From: Siphonodentalium dalli
Lineage: Eukaryota; Mollusca; Scaphopoda; Gadilida; Siphonodentaliidae
Length of the DNA: 64,000 bases
Direction of reading: 5' to 3'
Assembly (NCBI GenBank): GCA_032622095.1
Contig: CP136063.1
Location: 211,623,982-211,687,981, forward strand
Shown: in pieces, positions 11,001-23,180 of the stretch
Layout: each line of letters starts with the position of its first letter
Position numbering within the stretch: the stretch's first letter is position 1
Program-made: the position numbers and the translations under genes
The notes under the pieces: generated by a model
Seen by the model: only the letters and a program-made list of their open reading frames with translations
Database searches by the model: none
What the model was told of the DNA's origin: nothing

Positions 11001-14000
11001 CGCTTAGATACTAGAATGTTTTTGTTTGTTTTGACAATCGGTAAAAGACGATGTTCAACTGCGAGGTACGATTAATATCCGATGGGCTATTATCGGCCGA
11101 TGGCCGATTCCGATTATCGGAACATCACTATTTGGTGGAAATTGGTGCTAAAAATTTTGTTATCAATTTTATTGCCCCTCTCCCGTACCGCATAGACTGA
11201 CTCGAACAGTGCCACTTTTAACATCTGTAAACCACACGATTAGATTCCTGATATCATGGAACTGATTATGTACAAGTTTAGAGGTAATCGGTGACTGAAC
11301 AAATTCTTTTCAAATTTAGTGACCACACCCCCCCCCCCCCCCCCCCACCCCCCCCCCATCTCTCATCCAAACGTCACCAATTGGGCATTTTTAAATCACA
11401 CGATTAGATTCCTTGTATCATGGAGAAGAGTTTTTATCAATTTGGTGGAAATCGGTGCTAAAAATATTTTTATCAATTTTGGTGCCCCTTCCCCTTCCGT
11501 GCACCTCTGACTCGAATGGTGCCATTTTTGACATCTTTAAACCACACTAATAGATTCATAATATCATGGATTATTGGTGGAAATCAGCAACAGAATATTT
11601 TGCTGCCCATCCCCCTTTTCTGCCCCTGCCAAAAAACAGCATCACTTTAGAAAATTTGAATCTGCACCATTATCTTCCTCGTGAACAGTTACCTTTGTTA
11701 GACCCATTTGGTGTCATCTAGATGGTCCCACGTGAATTTCTATAGACAGATATTCGAAAATATAGATATACATCGTGGAATTATTACATGTAGCTCACAA
11801 TAATAAAGTGGGAATGTATTAAATACATATTCGGGTGCGGGAAACTAGTAAGTTAGTATCCAGGCTCTATGCCAACTGGAGGAATATAGCATTCTAGTAA
11901 CATCGCTGAAAATTTCAAACAAATCGACTTTACCATTTCATAGAAAACATCGTCTGGAACTACTCGCAATTGTAAATATTTACTTCCGGATTCGGGACGC
12001 AGCTATCTGTGATAAGCTAACGAAAACGATTTGTGAAATGTTACGAAATCATATAGTGAAGTGCTCAAAGAACAATCATCTGATGTTTAAGCATAAGTCT
12101 TATGACAACATTCCGCTGACATATTATTGCAATGTTTCGTAATATCAGTTCCATTTGGGACTACTGACAACATGTACTTTTAAAGATGTTACCTGACCAG
12201 TGATTATAATGTGGAGAATTGTCAACTGTAAAATTGAGTGATTAAGCCATTGCAGTTCGAAAGATGTCAGAACAGATTTTGTGCATGTAAAATATTTGAC
12301 TTCTTTCACTTGTAATTGTACTTTTTCTCTTCAATTTCAGGTATATCAGGGAAGAGTCAGATTCTGTTTGCTTTGGTGTTCATCACAAGATATCTAGACT
12401 TATTTACATCATTTGTTTCTGTATACAACACCGCTATGAAAGTATTCTTCGTTTCGTCTTCGTTAGCTACAGTAGTTATGATTTACTACAAGTTCAAGGC
12501 CACTTATGATAGCAACCATGATAGCTTCAGAGTAGAGTTCTTAGTGGTTCCGGTTGGTGGTTTGGCAGTGCTGGTCAATCATGAGTTCACACTTTTTGAG
12601 GTGAGTCACTTTACATGATATATATGGTAAATAGTCTTGTCCAGAGTGTTTTCTGACGCTTACAATAGAACATGGTTCTAATAGTGTTATTGCCACTATA
12701 GATATTTACAATGAATATGGATCCTAGGGTTCTGTGAATATTCAAGATTAGAACAAGCTAATTAATACCATTATATTATGGCCCATTTCCCCATTAACGT
12801 CACACGGCAGTTTGCGCTCCAAAATGCACCTAATAATATTCGCTTTTGAATTTTTTCCGATGTCGAAATAGGTTGATTAATACCTGCACTATCTTTCTAC
12901 GAGCATTATATGTCCCAGAAAGACGCACTGAAGTCATTAAAAATACAACTTTGAATGTGATCCCATTCATAAATAGCCATTTGTATTTATCGGATATGGA
13001 ATGTCCGGAAAACAATATTGCATTATTTAGACCAAGACTATTTTAAAACTTCACGACTGCTTTCTCATCGTTTTAATCATCAAAATTCTGTCATACCATA
13101 AAGGTTTCAGAGCTACGGCCGCTCTAGATTTTCTTCCCATTGTCTCTAGTTTCGACAGCTGACCAAAAATTTAACCATACCTATACAAGATATATGTTTT
13201 ATATATGCAGTTCCAAATGACAACACCCTCACATTATTTAACCCTTCAGCTAAAACACATTCACGGTTCCTTAACTTGGTCTACTTATATTACCATAAAC
13301 ATTCAGAACTTGGCTTAAATTATCAACTGATTTACAAATTATTTACAGATATTAGCAGTTTGTTGATGTACAAGCCTTGAAATAGGGTGTCTGTCATTTG
13401 CAGAATGAGGTCCCCAGAGGGTGAATTTAGTTATGCTACCCTGCATAGCGGGCTAGCATCACCAAATTCACCCTCTGGGGACCTCATTCTGCTTACACCT
13501 CAGCAGAATGAGGTCCCCAGAGTGTGAATTTGGTGATGCTAGCCCGCTATGCGGGGTAGCATCACTAAATTCACCCTCTGGGGACCTCATTCTGCAAATG
13601 ACAGACACCCTATTTCAAGGCTTGTTGATGTATTGAGATTTACCCCCAGTGGCTATAGGGGTACCATTTCCCCCAACCCCTAGCGGAAATCCTGTTAGTA
13701 TGGTATATGTGGTTATACAAATACGTGTACATGTAAGTTCATGAGGTGTACTGATTTTGTTTGGTAGAATCTCCTCAGGTAATATTCACGATCAGTAATG
13801 ATGCCAATTGGATACGCTTTCTTTGCGAGATGGATGAGGTCTAACCGTCTTATGCTCTCTTGTTTACATTGAAAATGTGCATTCAGGTGACAATCTTTGG
13901 TCAAAAAAGAAATATGTTTTCACTGCACAATGAAATGGCTAGTTCTGATAACAGATTTATGTTTTCCCCCCAGATTCTGTGGACCTTTTCAATTTACCTG

Positions 14001-17000
14001 GAATCTGTGGCCATCCTGCCACAGCTCTTCATGGTCAGCAAAACTGGAGAAGCGGAGACGATCACCAGCCATTACCTGTTTGCTCTTGGAAGTTACCGAG
14101 CGCTCTACATATGCAACTGGGCTTACAGATACTTCTTTGAGGGATACTTCGACCTGATTGCTGTTGTGTCTGGAGTGGTTCAAACGATACTTTACTGTGA
14201 TTTCTTCTATCTCTATATTACAAAGGGTAGGTACTAATATGTGTTCAGGATTGTCACATTGGCATTCATTGTGCAATGACATATCGATGCTTTCAACCCT
14301 ACACACAGCTTAAATTAACAGTTAAATCAGTTCCATTTTGTATAAACATACTAATGAAACTATACCAAATATACATCTCTGTGAGAGCCCCCTTAAAATT
14401 TGATCTTCAATAGAGATAATGGTTGAAAATTAAGCTTAATCTTGAGCCTGATTATGCCAACTGCTGATGTGTTAGACATTTATTTTCCAACTTTCTGGCT
14501 TTGAGCTTGGGCACCCCAACCTTTCTCATCATGTCTCTATGCCCCGATTCTAGGGTCCTTTATCAACCAGTTACTACTTTGGTACCATACAGAGGCTTTT
14601 GGGAGCAGTTGCGAATGAAGACGGGCCAATTCTATCTAAAAAATAGTTAGCAGAGAATGGCCACCCCCCTGAAATTTGTATGTATTCAACAAGCAAACAT
14701 GGTAAACATGTTCCGAGGGACACCATGTGACCAGAGGGCTCTGTTTGAATACTTGCATACTAAATATTAAAAGGGAAGCCTAAAATGACCTGTAGAACAG
14801 TCCAATGACATGTTCCCTGTCACCCGTTGTTTTATGCAATGAGTTTCGACAGCCTTGTTCGACATCCTGTAAACCCTCTCATGACGGGTGCTGCACTGGT
14901 GCAGCATTAAAGAACCTGTGCCAGTGCATTCTCTTATATATGCGAGTCTCCCAAAGGGAACCTCAAAATATATAAGAGATTGCACTGGCTTACAAGGTCA
15001 AGGTAAATATTGTTAGGCCAATGCATTTTCTTATATATACGAGGCTCCCTATGGGAGACTCGCATACAAGAGAATGCATTGGCACAGGGTTTTCGCAAAA
15101 TTTCAGGAAGCTCCAGACATGGAATGGTTATCTCCGATATGTCACCAAAAAGCCACTTTGTGATGAATTTTAGTTTGAAACAAGTAAAAAATACATGTAC
15201 TCACAGCAATACCAAGTACAGTATCATACATGTAGTTTCCAAAAAAGTCCCTTATTAACATTTTTCATGGCCGATTGAGTGATCAGCAAGTGTCGTTGTC
15301 AAATGCTAATGGTGGCTCCTGGTTCGAACAAGAAATTTCAAGAATTTCCCCAACACGTATCGCTACTCACTAGAACTGTAAACAAACATCCACATGTAAC
15401 TGGTATGTCATTGGTGTGGGGTTATCACACCTCTCAATATCATGCACTCGCATTATAATTTCGCCTGTGTCGTCTGCCTATAGTGGTGTAACAATACGGG
15501 TATGGGGTGTATCCATGTTTATCGCGATACAGAGGTCACGATATGATACGTATCGTGATTTTACTTTAGAGGTGCCACGATTATTGATTTTGATAATCGA
15601 TAATCGGTCGTCAATAATCGACTATAATCGATTAATTGTAGGGTGACTTCACGGGAAGTGTAGCACGAAAAGTGCCAAATGCACTCAAAAATGAAGTTTC
15701 TTCAATCACTTTCGTTTTGTTTTTATTTTGTAGCTGGAATACAGGGAACACATCTCCACAAAATTTATAGCATGGGAACCATTGTTTAAAAAGTTACATC
15801 ATACCATAGATATGGCATCACTATAATATCTTTAAATTAAAGATGAAAAAACAGCAGCAGTAGACAGGGAATTCAACTGAAAATTTCAGATGAGATCTCA
15901 TTTACCACAATATGTCTCAAGCTGCAGAGGAGAGCTTCTAAAATATAACAGTTTTTACAGAATTGAAAATTTTTATTCGGTTCCAAAGTTATTCCACTTT
16001 CAGTGTTTGGAAGTGATCATATTTTGTCAAAAGCCTTGCTGTTACTTATGACAAATTTGAATAAAGTGTTAAAAACAAGCCAAAAACACTACTTTTGTGT
16101 GCCTTCTACAAATTAAAAATCCACAGAATTATAAAAAATACTTAAAAGGTTTTTGAGAAATTTGATATGTGTTCCCAAGTGATATATATTGCACTGGTGA
16201 TTACAGGTGTTTTTCCTCCGATATATGACCTCAATGCATATTGTCAAAAATCATTCAGGAAAGGACATTTTTTTAAACAATGATAAATCAACTTTTTTAC
16301 ATTACTAGTGTGTTACATACTAAACTTTCTGACAGTTATGTCTGTCATGCCATCTAATGCCATTATTAAAATTGACTTTCCTTGTTAAGGTGGCTGGTAA
16401 TGAGAAAATTTCAGAAAAAGCCATGTTCAGGAAAGGACATTTTTTAACGGAATTTTCGTCATCACTAATCAAAGAACTAAAAAAAATCACTAATTTTTAA
16501 TCACAGAAATAATAGCACATCTATATTAGATATCATATCCTTATTGTTGAAAATACACCATATGTGACATACTTAATGGTGTTTTTTTCAATACTGGCTG
16601 TAGTTGATTTGATTTTGGTGTTTTTTTATTTTTTTAACGGAATGTCTCCAAAATAACAAAAATTGACATAAAATTACATATTTTTGACATTTTTACATGA
16701 AATTTTCACTAATAAGAACAGAATGTCTTAGATTATAATTACTGTATGAAACTTGTTTCCTTTGTACTATATATTTTCTTATAATCACCTTATTATTGAG
16801 ACCATTTCCTGTTTGGCACAGAGAAAATGGCAATAAAATGCACATTTCTGGTCATAAAATTGCAAACAATAGTCATATACAGCTGAAATTTGCTGCGCCG
16901 GTCACATAAATATACCTTTATATGATAAAAAATGAATGGTAGGTTGGTCATACACTGAACATGAATTTAAGGGAGATATGTGTCCAATTCCTTCATGCTA

Positions 17001-18943
17001 CACTTCCCGTGAAATCACCCTGTACCTAATATTAATAACATCAGTGGAAGTATACCGTAATATGGCCTATTGCCTGTGTGCTCGTTAACTCAATAACTGC
17101 ACTGTCGCTGGTCATTTGAGACATTGGCTGATGTAATTTTTACGTTAATAAAGTGCATCATAAACCACTGTTAATGACTAATGAGCACAATGTATTGAAT
17201 ACCAGCACAGTTCTCAGCGATGTTATGGTTATAATATTTGTGAGTTCATTAGAACGAACATAGCGATTAATTTAAGTTTTAGGAATAGCCAAATACATAA
17301 ACAAGCAATACAAAAGTAGGAATGAACAATGGACCGCCGGTTGTTCCTACGGTAAATAAAGGAATCAAATGTTATGGAAACTATAAGTTTCATCAAACTT
17401 CCAGAGCGTGGTTAACAATCACAAACGTGTGCCCCACCTGCAAATTGCATGACTCTGAACAATTTTAAGTATTTGATAACAGTCTGTTTCATTCAGCATT
17501 CACCACACGCTATGCAATAGCCTTTACTAGTAACTTCTAAGTATACATTTCTACTTATAATATCCAAACAAAGTACACTTGCAATGCAATTGGGGAGAAC
17601 ATCACTGATTAAAATGCCATATATACATGTACATGGTTCCCTGGTTTTAGAGAGAATGTCAATCAACTTCCCATTGGTCCAATCAGATTCAAGGGCGAGT
17701 GCATTCAGTTCATTGAACACGGTGACAGTCGGCACATTTCAAAGACATATTGCCACCTTTCAAGTATATTAAAATATACAACGATGTCGCAATGTGCTCA
17801 AATCTGCAGTGCGGCCAATTTGTAGAATAGACAACGATCCGACGAGAAACCATGTCGCATCATCAAATGAACTGCCAACTGTTTGCAACATATATCAGTA
17901 GTACTCATGTTATTGGAATCTCTTTGGTACGCGATCAAAGGATGTTAACACCTCGGTTGTAGATAGAACTGTGTAAAATAAACACGGTATTCAATAATAC
18001 CCGGCATCTTCTGACATCCGATATAAATAACACAGATTAATCGACGATGGAAATGGTAATCGATTATCGGCTTTATCAACGGTTCATCGATTATACGATT
18101 AATCGTGGCACCCCTATTTTACTTCCCTAATATTATAGTGATATCATATTTCCGAGTCTTCATAAGAACTTTATACACCTGTATATACTGATATATAGCG
18201 ACAACGAAAGGTGTGTATGCTTGGCTACAGGTACATGAACTCTATACCAACATTCGTCAAACTAGATGAGACATTAATGGGTAGAACACTGAATTTATTA
18301 GACTGGGAGATAGGTTATGTACATCCTGTGGAAATTACCTTATCTTATCAAGCTCATGACCCATATTGATGTGTATTGTGATACATTGATGCATTGTTAC
18401 ACCCCTATCTGCTTATATTTCCTGAACATCACTCCAGAGGGATAATGGAATGTTCCAATGTTTACTTTACAACTGAATGGGAGAATCCATTTAGTATAGA
18501 GAGGGTTAAAGTGATGTGAAACACTCTGGTTGGGTGATCAAATAGAAATTGAGAAATAATCTTGCTCAAAGTAGTTATTTTTAATAAATATTAATCCAAA
18601 TTGACAACACACACTGTCATTCTTATATATTAATTAAATGTAATGAGTCTTGATAGCGAAATAATTTGTCTTAGTTTATCGACGATAGTTGCATCCCGAT
18701 TGGAGATGTAAATATTTACAATTGAGCGTAGTTCAGACGATATTTTCTATGGAGTGGCAAGGTCGATTTCTTTGAATTTTTTGACAATATTAGTAGAATC
18801 TTACATCCCTTAAGTTAGCATAGCACCTGAGAACTATCTGATCAATTTCACGCACCCGAACAAGTCCATAATATGTCTTTAAGATTGCAAATTTTGTTTT
18901 ATTTTCAGTGCTAAAAGGAAAGAAGATCCAGCTGCCTGCATGA
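7990..18943 (+). CDS. KDELR: KDEL receptor (ER lumen protein retention receptor), 4 coding exons
   Basis: Seven-pass membrane receptor that binds escaped ER residents carrying a C-terminal KDEL-like signal in the Golgi and returns them to the ER by COPI vesicles. Coding exons are 7990-8080, 12341-12600, 13974-14226 and 18909-18943. All introns are GT-AG and the phases join (1, 0, 1) to give 639 nt, i.e. 212 residues plus stop, the usual family length. Visible family features: [14 protein letters not shown] start; [14 protein letters not shown] signature across exons 1-2; [38 protein letters not shown]; and a KGKK cytosolic tail before LPA. Residues known in the family for ligand binding and pH sensing (R5, H12, R47, D50, D193) are all present at the expected positions. 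Intron 3 is the site of a three-level transposon nest. The strength of the match leaves little doubt; which vertebrate paralogue it corresponds to cannot be told. Confidence 0.97.
9047..9977. mobile_element. Non-autonomous DNA transposon with 9-bp TSD (Mutator-like)
   Basis: Terminal inverted repeats of about 45 bp (TAGTCCAAGTCTTCTCGTAC and inverted TAGTCCCAGTCTTCTCGTAC) bound 931 bp. The 9-bp duplication tatagctac is perfect at 9038-9046 and 9978-9986. A 9-bp TSD is typical of Mutator-like elements. No transposase frame inside. Lies in KDELR intron 1. Confidence 0.88.
10460..11650. repeat. Degenerate minisatellite, unit about 150 bp, in KDELR intron 1
   Basis: Units with atcaatttggtggaaatcgg, a C-rich 'cccccatc' tract, gaatggtgccatttttgacat and accacacgattagattcc recur near 11130, 11280, 11430 and 11570, with an outlying unit at 10460-10590. 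Includes a C-run at about 11329-11346. From 11650 to 12340 only a partial inverted copy of the 18604 repeat is recognised (11895-12033). Confidence 0.7.
12341..12600 (+). CDS. KDELR: KDELR coding exon 2
   Basis: 260 nt, preceded by a pyrimidine-rich tract and ttcag and followed by the consensus donor gtgagt at 12601. Encodes GISGKSQ... to NHEFTLFE, ending in phase 0. Contains the [20 protein letters not shown] stretch typical of the family. Confidence 0.97.
13371..13624. mobile_element. 254-bp foldback MITE with perfect 8-bp TSD (hAT-like)
   Basis: Nearly perfect palindrome starting CAAGCCTTGAAATAGGGTGT with the inverted match at its end. TSD ttgatgta at 13363-13370 and 13625-13632. The subterminal gcagaatgaggtccccagag block is shared with the ends of the element at 45511-47100. 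Lies in KDELR intron 2, about 350 bp before exon 3. Confidence 0.9.
13974..14226 (+). CDS. KDELR: KDELR coding exon 3
   Basis: 253 nt, preceded by ttttccccccag and followed by donor gtaggt at 14227. Encodes [11 protein letters not shown]... to FFYLYITK plus one base of the next Val codon. Contains the [12 protein letters not shown] block and the Asp of YCDFF used in ligand binding. Confidence 0.97.
14870..15115. repeat. Dispersed palindromic repeat ('tgcattctcttatata' family)
   Basis: Contains cattctcttatatatgcgag, ctcccatagggag-like hairpins and gtgctgcactggtgcagcat. Related blocks at about 21845-21945, 22560-22825 and 61130-61300. Confidence 0.7.
15567..18116. mobile_element. Middle hAT-like element of the nest
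   Basis: Ends TAGAGGTGCCACGATTA and inverted TAGGGGTGCCACGATTA, typical of hAT elements. The 8-bp TSD ttttactt is perfect at 15559-15566 and 18117-18124. 2550 bp including a third insertion. No hAT transposase frame is apparent. Confidence 0.9.
15641..17020. mobile_element. Inner element of the nest
   Basis: 1380 bp between GGGTGACTTCACGGGAAGTG and its inverted match CACTTCCCGTGAAATCACCC (one mismatch, terminal repeat about 25 bp). The likely TSD is tgta at 15637-15640 and 17021-17024. Internal sequence is AT-rich, with repeated gaaaggacattttttaa motifs and no convincing coding frame. Superfamily not assigned. Confidence 0.8.
18604..18885 (+). repeat. Dispersed repeat copy (uninterrupted) next to the KDELR last exon
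   Basis: Same family as 4836-5264, without the MITE insertion. It ends about 25 bp before the acceptor of the last KDELR exon. Confidence 0.75.
18909..18943 (+). CDS. KDELR: KDELR terminal coding exon
   Basis: 35 nt after an attttcag acceptor. It completes Val and encodes [10 protein letters not shown] then TGA. The lysine-rich tail is the COPI-binding cytosolic end of the receptor. Lies about 500 bp beyond the outer hAT-like element of intron 3. Confidence 0.95.
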
Positions 18944-20303
18944 TGAGATTGATGTTAGCTTGTGGCTCATAAATGGCTGTCTTCGATCTCTGTTAGAGAC
19001 ATCGACTGTCATTGAGAGTATTGACTGCATGCTTCATATGAATGTGGACCACATTTGTTGTCCAGGTGATGGCTTCGAATATAAACGAGTGTGTGCAGCA
19101 ACTCTATGGAAACCCATTTTGTCCTGGATTTATTTGCAGTTAAATTGCAAAAATGTGCCAATTATGCGGTCTCAATGTGGGCAACAATTCAAAGATGGGG
19201 GATACATGTATTCGCAAAATCTCTAAGGCATGTTAAGAGTGTATTTATGTGATTTTCTAATGTTTTATTTAAACATTTACATTTCCTGAAAATTAATAGA
19301 ATGGCCAAACTCATAGCTCCAGGAGAAAATGGGTTAACTCAGTTTATTTAAAACATGATGCTAATGTTTTCAGATTAAAAAAGTTTGTTAACCTCTTGGC
19401 TGCTAGTACAAACAAAAAATGTCACACTTCGGACCTACTTCAGTGCACTAGTGGCCGCTCATTAGTCAAAACTGGAACTTAAATTAGTGCATTGGAATCA
19501 CTGTATCTCGACATTTCACTATTGTAAATGCAAATGTCATTCCTGATGAATAGGTTAATAATGAATGGTCCATAGCATGTCTTGGACCATTTGGATTATT
19601 GAAGCACTGTATAGCATTACATGGTATTAATTCATGAAGGAAGTTCTGAATCTGAAAGATTAGCATCGTCTTGTAAAGCAGGCCGGGTTATACTAGTCAA
19701 ACAGGGATCCCAAGAAGGAACACTGCTGTCTGTCTGTTTTGTCATAAAAATTGAGGGCTTTCAATATAGAGACCAAAGACTAAAATATTGCTTGTTTAAC
19801 TTTATATACACAGTATATAAATGTATCAACATAACATTGAGGGACTTGAAATTTATACAGAGAACTGAATAAGGAAACTCTAATATTAGCTGTTCTGTAC
19901 TATGACGCATGTTTCTTCTTGGGGGAATTCTGCTTGCAAAATTTCCATTCTTTGTTATGGAAATATTGTTATTGAATCTGTTGTCTTACTGTTTTCTGTT
20001 CTCGCGTCTCTGGTATAATTGATATATACCACCTGTATAATTGAATTTAGTAACAAATATGCTCTTCATATGACATGATCTTTGACCTACTCATTCAATA
20101 CTTACATGTCTCCTTCCTTTGAACGTTTCAATGAACTCACCTGAAACAGGGCTTATAATAATGTCTACAATTAAAGGGACTCAATGCACTCACAGTGGGT
20201 AAATGTGCCTAAATTATGAAAGTGTCTGTAAAAACATCACCACTAAGAACATGTGAGAAATAGATAAATTTTGTTCTTATGTTATTGGTAGTTCTACAAT
20301 AAA
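18944..20303 (+). other. KDELR: Probable 3' UTR of KDELR with candidate poly(A) signal
   Basis: No reading frame resembling a protein follows the KDELR stop. The AT-rich sequence reaches an AATAAA at 20298-20303, a plausible poly(A) signal. Other signals could be used, so the UTR end is inferred. From 20304 to 21223 I see only AT-rich sequence with no recognisable gene. Confidence 0.4.
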
Positions 20304-21223
20304 GAAATTTTGCGTGTTGAAACCATTGTTATTTATTCAAAACAGTTAATAGTAATTTGGCAATTTTCAAATATTTTAGTCTGAATATGATTTTCACCTC
20401 AAGTATTTTTCAATGTTTTGACCTTTTTCTAAGTTTACTGACAAGTTTTGATTAAAATTTGGTATCATATTGGACTAATGTTTTACATAACAATGGTTTC
20501 AATATATCATTGGAGAGTTATTAAATGGTGACAATAAGAACAAAGTAAATCTATATTTTCCCACATGTTATTTTCATACATGTTATTTTGCATGTAGCCA
20601 CTTGGATCGGCTTGAGTCCAAACCGCAGCATGGGACTTAAGTTATCCCAGTCTATGAAGTTAAAAATTTAAATGCGAGTATCTGTTTATGTTCTTCTCTC
20701 TTCTCTGACAATCATTATCATTAAATGTGAGAATAATTATTATGCGAAGGGATGCATTTGTTATAATTGGAAACTTAAATAAATTGTCAAAGAATATTGA
20801 AACATTCAATTTGTTTTTCTAGTTCATTTGCAGATAACAATTTCTCAATCTTCTCAAGATCGTGAGGATGTTTCGTATGCATATTCTTGTCTAAGCACAT
20901 TAAAGCCAATAATGTCAGCAATATTATGCTAAATATTTTCAAGTAAATTTTCTGATTACCTGATTTGCATTTATTAAGGATTTCTTTTGGATCAGGAATA
21001 TTACATGAGACAAATGCAATTACTTCCAATATATAAGGATATAATTGTTCTTTTCATCCAACAGCTTGTGGTCTTTACTTTGCTGTAATGTTATGCAGAG
21101 TTATTAGATTTCGATTTTGGAAAGGTTCAGCTAATAAGGTCAACAAATTACCATTTGTTGAAATTATTATCTGATAATTTCTTACTAAAACTTCTCGACA
21201 ATAAGTATTTAGTATAGATAGAG

Positions 21224-21540
21224 GATCTCACATGAGTTTCTATTTTATACGGAATTTATCAACCGAGTTCACTAAATTCGATTTGAGCCGAGGCTCAAAT
21301 AGAATTTAGTGGACGAGGTTGATAAATTACGTATAAAATAGGACGAGTGTGAGATACTTTTTATCACATGATCAAATAAACGCGAAGCAATGCGAAATAT
21401 CCATCGAAAACAACGATAAAAACCGCAGCGATCGCAAGTCATTTGAAGAACGATGTGACGTCATCGCACGCGCTGATATTAAACGTGTCTCTTATCGATA
21501 ATTATGAAACTGCTTTTATGGCCAAATTATGTGATAAAAA
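21224..21540. mobile_element. Foldback element with long hairpin
   Basis: 21224-21356 is an imperfect palindrome (tctcaca...tattttatacg / cgtataaaata...gtgtgaga) centred on gagccgaggctc. The tail contains gatgtgacgtcatcgcacg and ends near ttatgtgataaaaag. No TSD recognised. Confidence 0.6.
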
Positions 21541-21949
21541 GGGTTAACACTCAGACTCTGAGTAACTTAAAAATATCATCCTTATCAGTTATTTCATTAA
21601 TATTGAAGGCCGAATTATAAAACATGTTAATTTATATTAGTACATTGTATATTCTCATTGAATATTGCTATTATTTGTAGGTATTGTTTTAACTTTCTGA
21701 CAAAGCTTACACCAACAGGGTAATCAGTTCCCTCAAAAGAATGTCAAAATGTGTTCATATCTGGCGTGAGATATCCTTAACTCACCAAGGCATTCATATC
21801 TGGCATGAGGTATCCTTGACTCACCAAGGCAAAATGTGTTAATATCTGGCATGAGATATCCTTAACACTTTCATGATGGGAGCTGCGCTGGTGCAGCATT
21901 AAATACCCTGTGCCAATGCACTCTCTTATATAGATATCCTTAATTTTCG

Positions 21950-22416
21950 AACCCTCAGATAATTTTATATAAAATAAATACCATATTATATACCGTTTGA
22001 AAGAGGAAGCTCCAAAACATTGTATTCGGTGCAATAAACTGCGATCATGTTGTCTTTGTTGAGATACGACTTGTGTTCTGTGCTCAAGTTTCATCTGGTT
22101 TGTAATGCAAGTGTATATTTTCAATAGAATGAATAACTCTATATCTTAAAGATATAGAGTTATTCCCCTTCCATTGAAAATAAATATAAGTTTGAATTAT
22201 GTTGCATTCTGGGATCCACAACGGGGGAAATGTTCATATGATCCTGTATGATCAGCCTTTTTCTATTACTCTATGGGCACCTTATGAGACGCAGGCATTC
22301 CAAATGGTGATGAATTGTAGTATTTTCATCATATTTTATGGCATAGATTGTTATTAAAACTGTATATCAAGGCACTATAAAAAAAGTAATCGGTGACTCG
22401 AAAATTAAGTGGGTCT
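21950..22416. mobile_element. TTAA-type MITE (family B), left end truncated
   Basis: Same family as 37137-37623: taattttcgaaccctcaga at left, internal palindrome of ttccattgaaaa/ggggaataactctata, right end ...TCGAAAATTAAGTGGGTCT followed by TTAA. The left end abuts a 'tgcattctcttatata' repeat. Confidence 0.8.
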
Positions 22417-22559
22417 TTAACTGACCAAGGCAATATAGCAATGTTCTTGTGCACCAAAATCAATTGGCATTAGATATTAAATTTTAAGCAATTTGAGGAG
22501 TTTTTAGTTTCTAAAGAGGGCAAAAAGTGAAAATATTCAACTCAATTGTACTGACCCTT

Positions 22560-22825
22560 CCATGGCTGGAGCTTCCTGAAATTTTGTGAAAACCCTGTGC
22601 CAATTCATTCTCTTAGCTATTCAAGTCCCCCCCCCCCCCCCCCATATGGAGCCTTGCCTATATAAGAATGCATTGGCCTAACATTATTTACCTTGACCTT
22701 GTAAGCCAGTACATTCTCTTATATATGCGAAGCGCTATTAAGAGACTCACATATATAAGAGAATACACTGGCACACAATCTTTAATTCTGCACCAGCGCA
22801 GCTCGCGTCATGAAAGGGTTAAGAA
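22560..22825. repeat. Dispersed 'tgcattctcttatata' repeat copy
   Basis: Same modules as 14870-15115, from ccatggctggagcttcctga to gcgtcatgaaagggttaa, with an internal C-run at about 22627-22643. Confidence 0.7.
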
Positions 22826-22979
22826 TTGTTTTTATTATTTAAACATTTGAGATTCTATTGACAATGGGCATTGTCATGTATGAATTGTTAGTCGTTATCA
22901 TGGGCTTAATGTATGAATTGTTAGTCGTTATCATGGGCTTCCAGAGAATTTCTTCTGTAAACTTTTCTTGCTATTTTAA

Positions 22980-23180
22980 GGGGACTGTACACTAAATCCG
23001 GCCATTTATGGGACCATCTCCTTTTATTCTCAACAGAATATATGCAAGAAATTAATTAATTTGAGCCATGGATTATTTCAAAATGCACTCATGTGCTCTA
23101 TGAACGATGCAAACAACATGGTAATTATAATGAAAATGAGTTTATGACACGAGTCATAAACTCATTTTCATTATGACTCC
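22980..23180. mobile_element. Half copy of TTAA MITE family A
   Basis: TTAA at 22976-22979, then GGGGACTGTACACTAAATCC and the left arm of the family; the right arm is lost after a short hairpin (gagtttatgac/gtcataaactc). From 23180 to 25800 I see AT-rich sequence with C-runs near 23872 and 23953 and no recognisable gene. Confidence 0.7.

Larger units (their letters stand above)
15481..18407. mobile_element. Outer hAT-like element of a three-level nest
   Basis: Ends TAGTGGTGTAACAATAC and inverted TAGGGGTGTAACAATGC. 8-bp TSD tctgccta / tctgctta (one transition) at 15473-15480 and 18408-18415. Nearly all of its 2927 bp is a second element (15567-18116); its own remaining sequence is about 80 bp on the left and 290 bp on the right. 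Confidence 0.85.
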
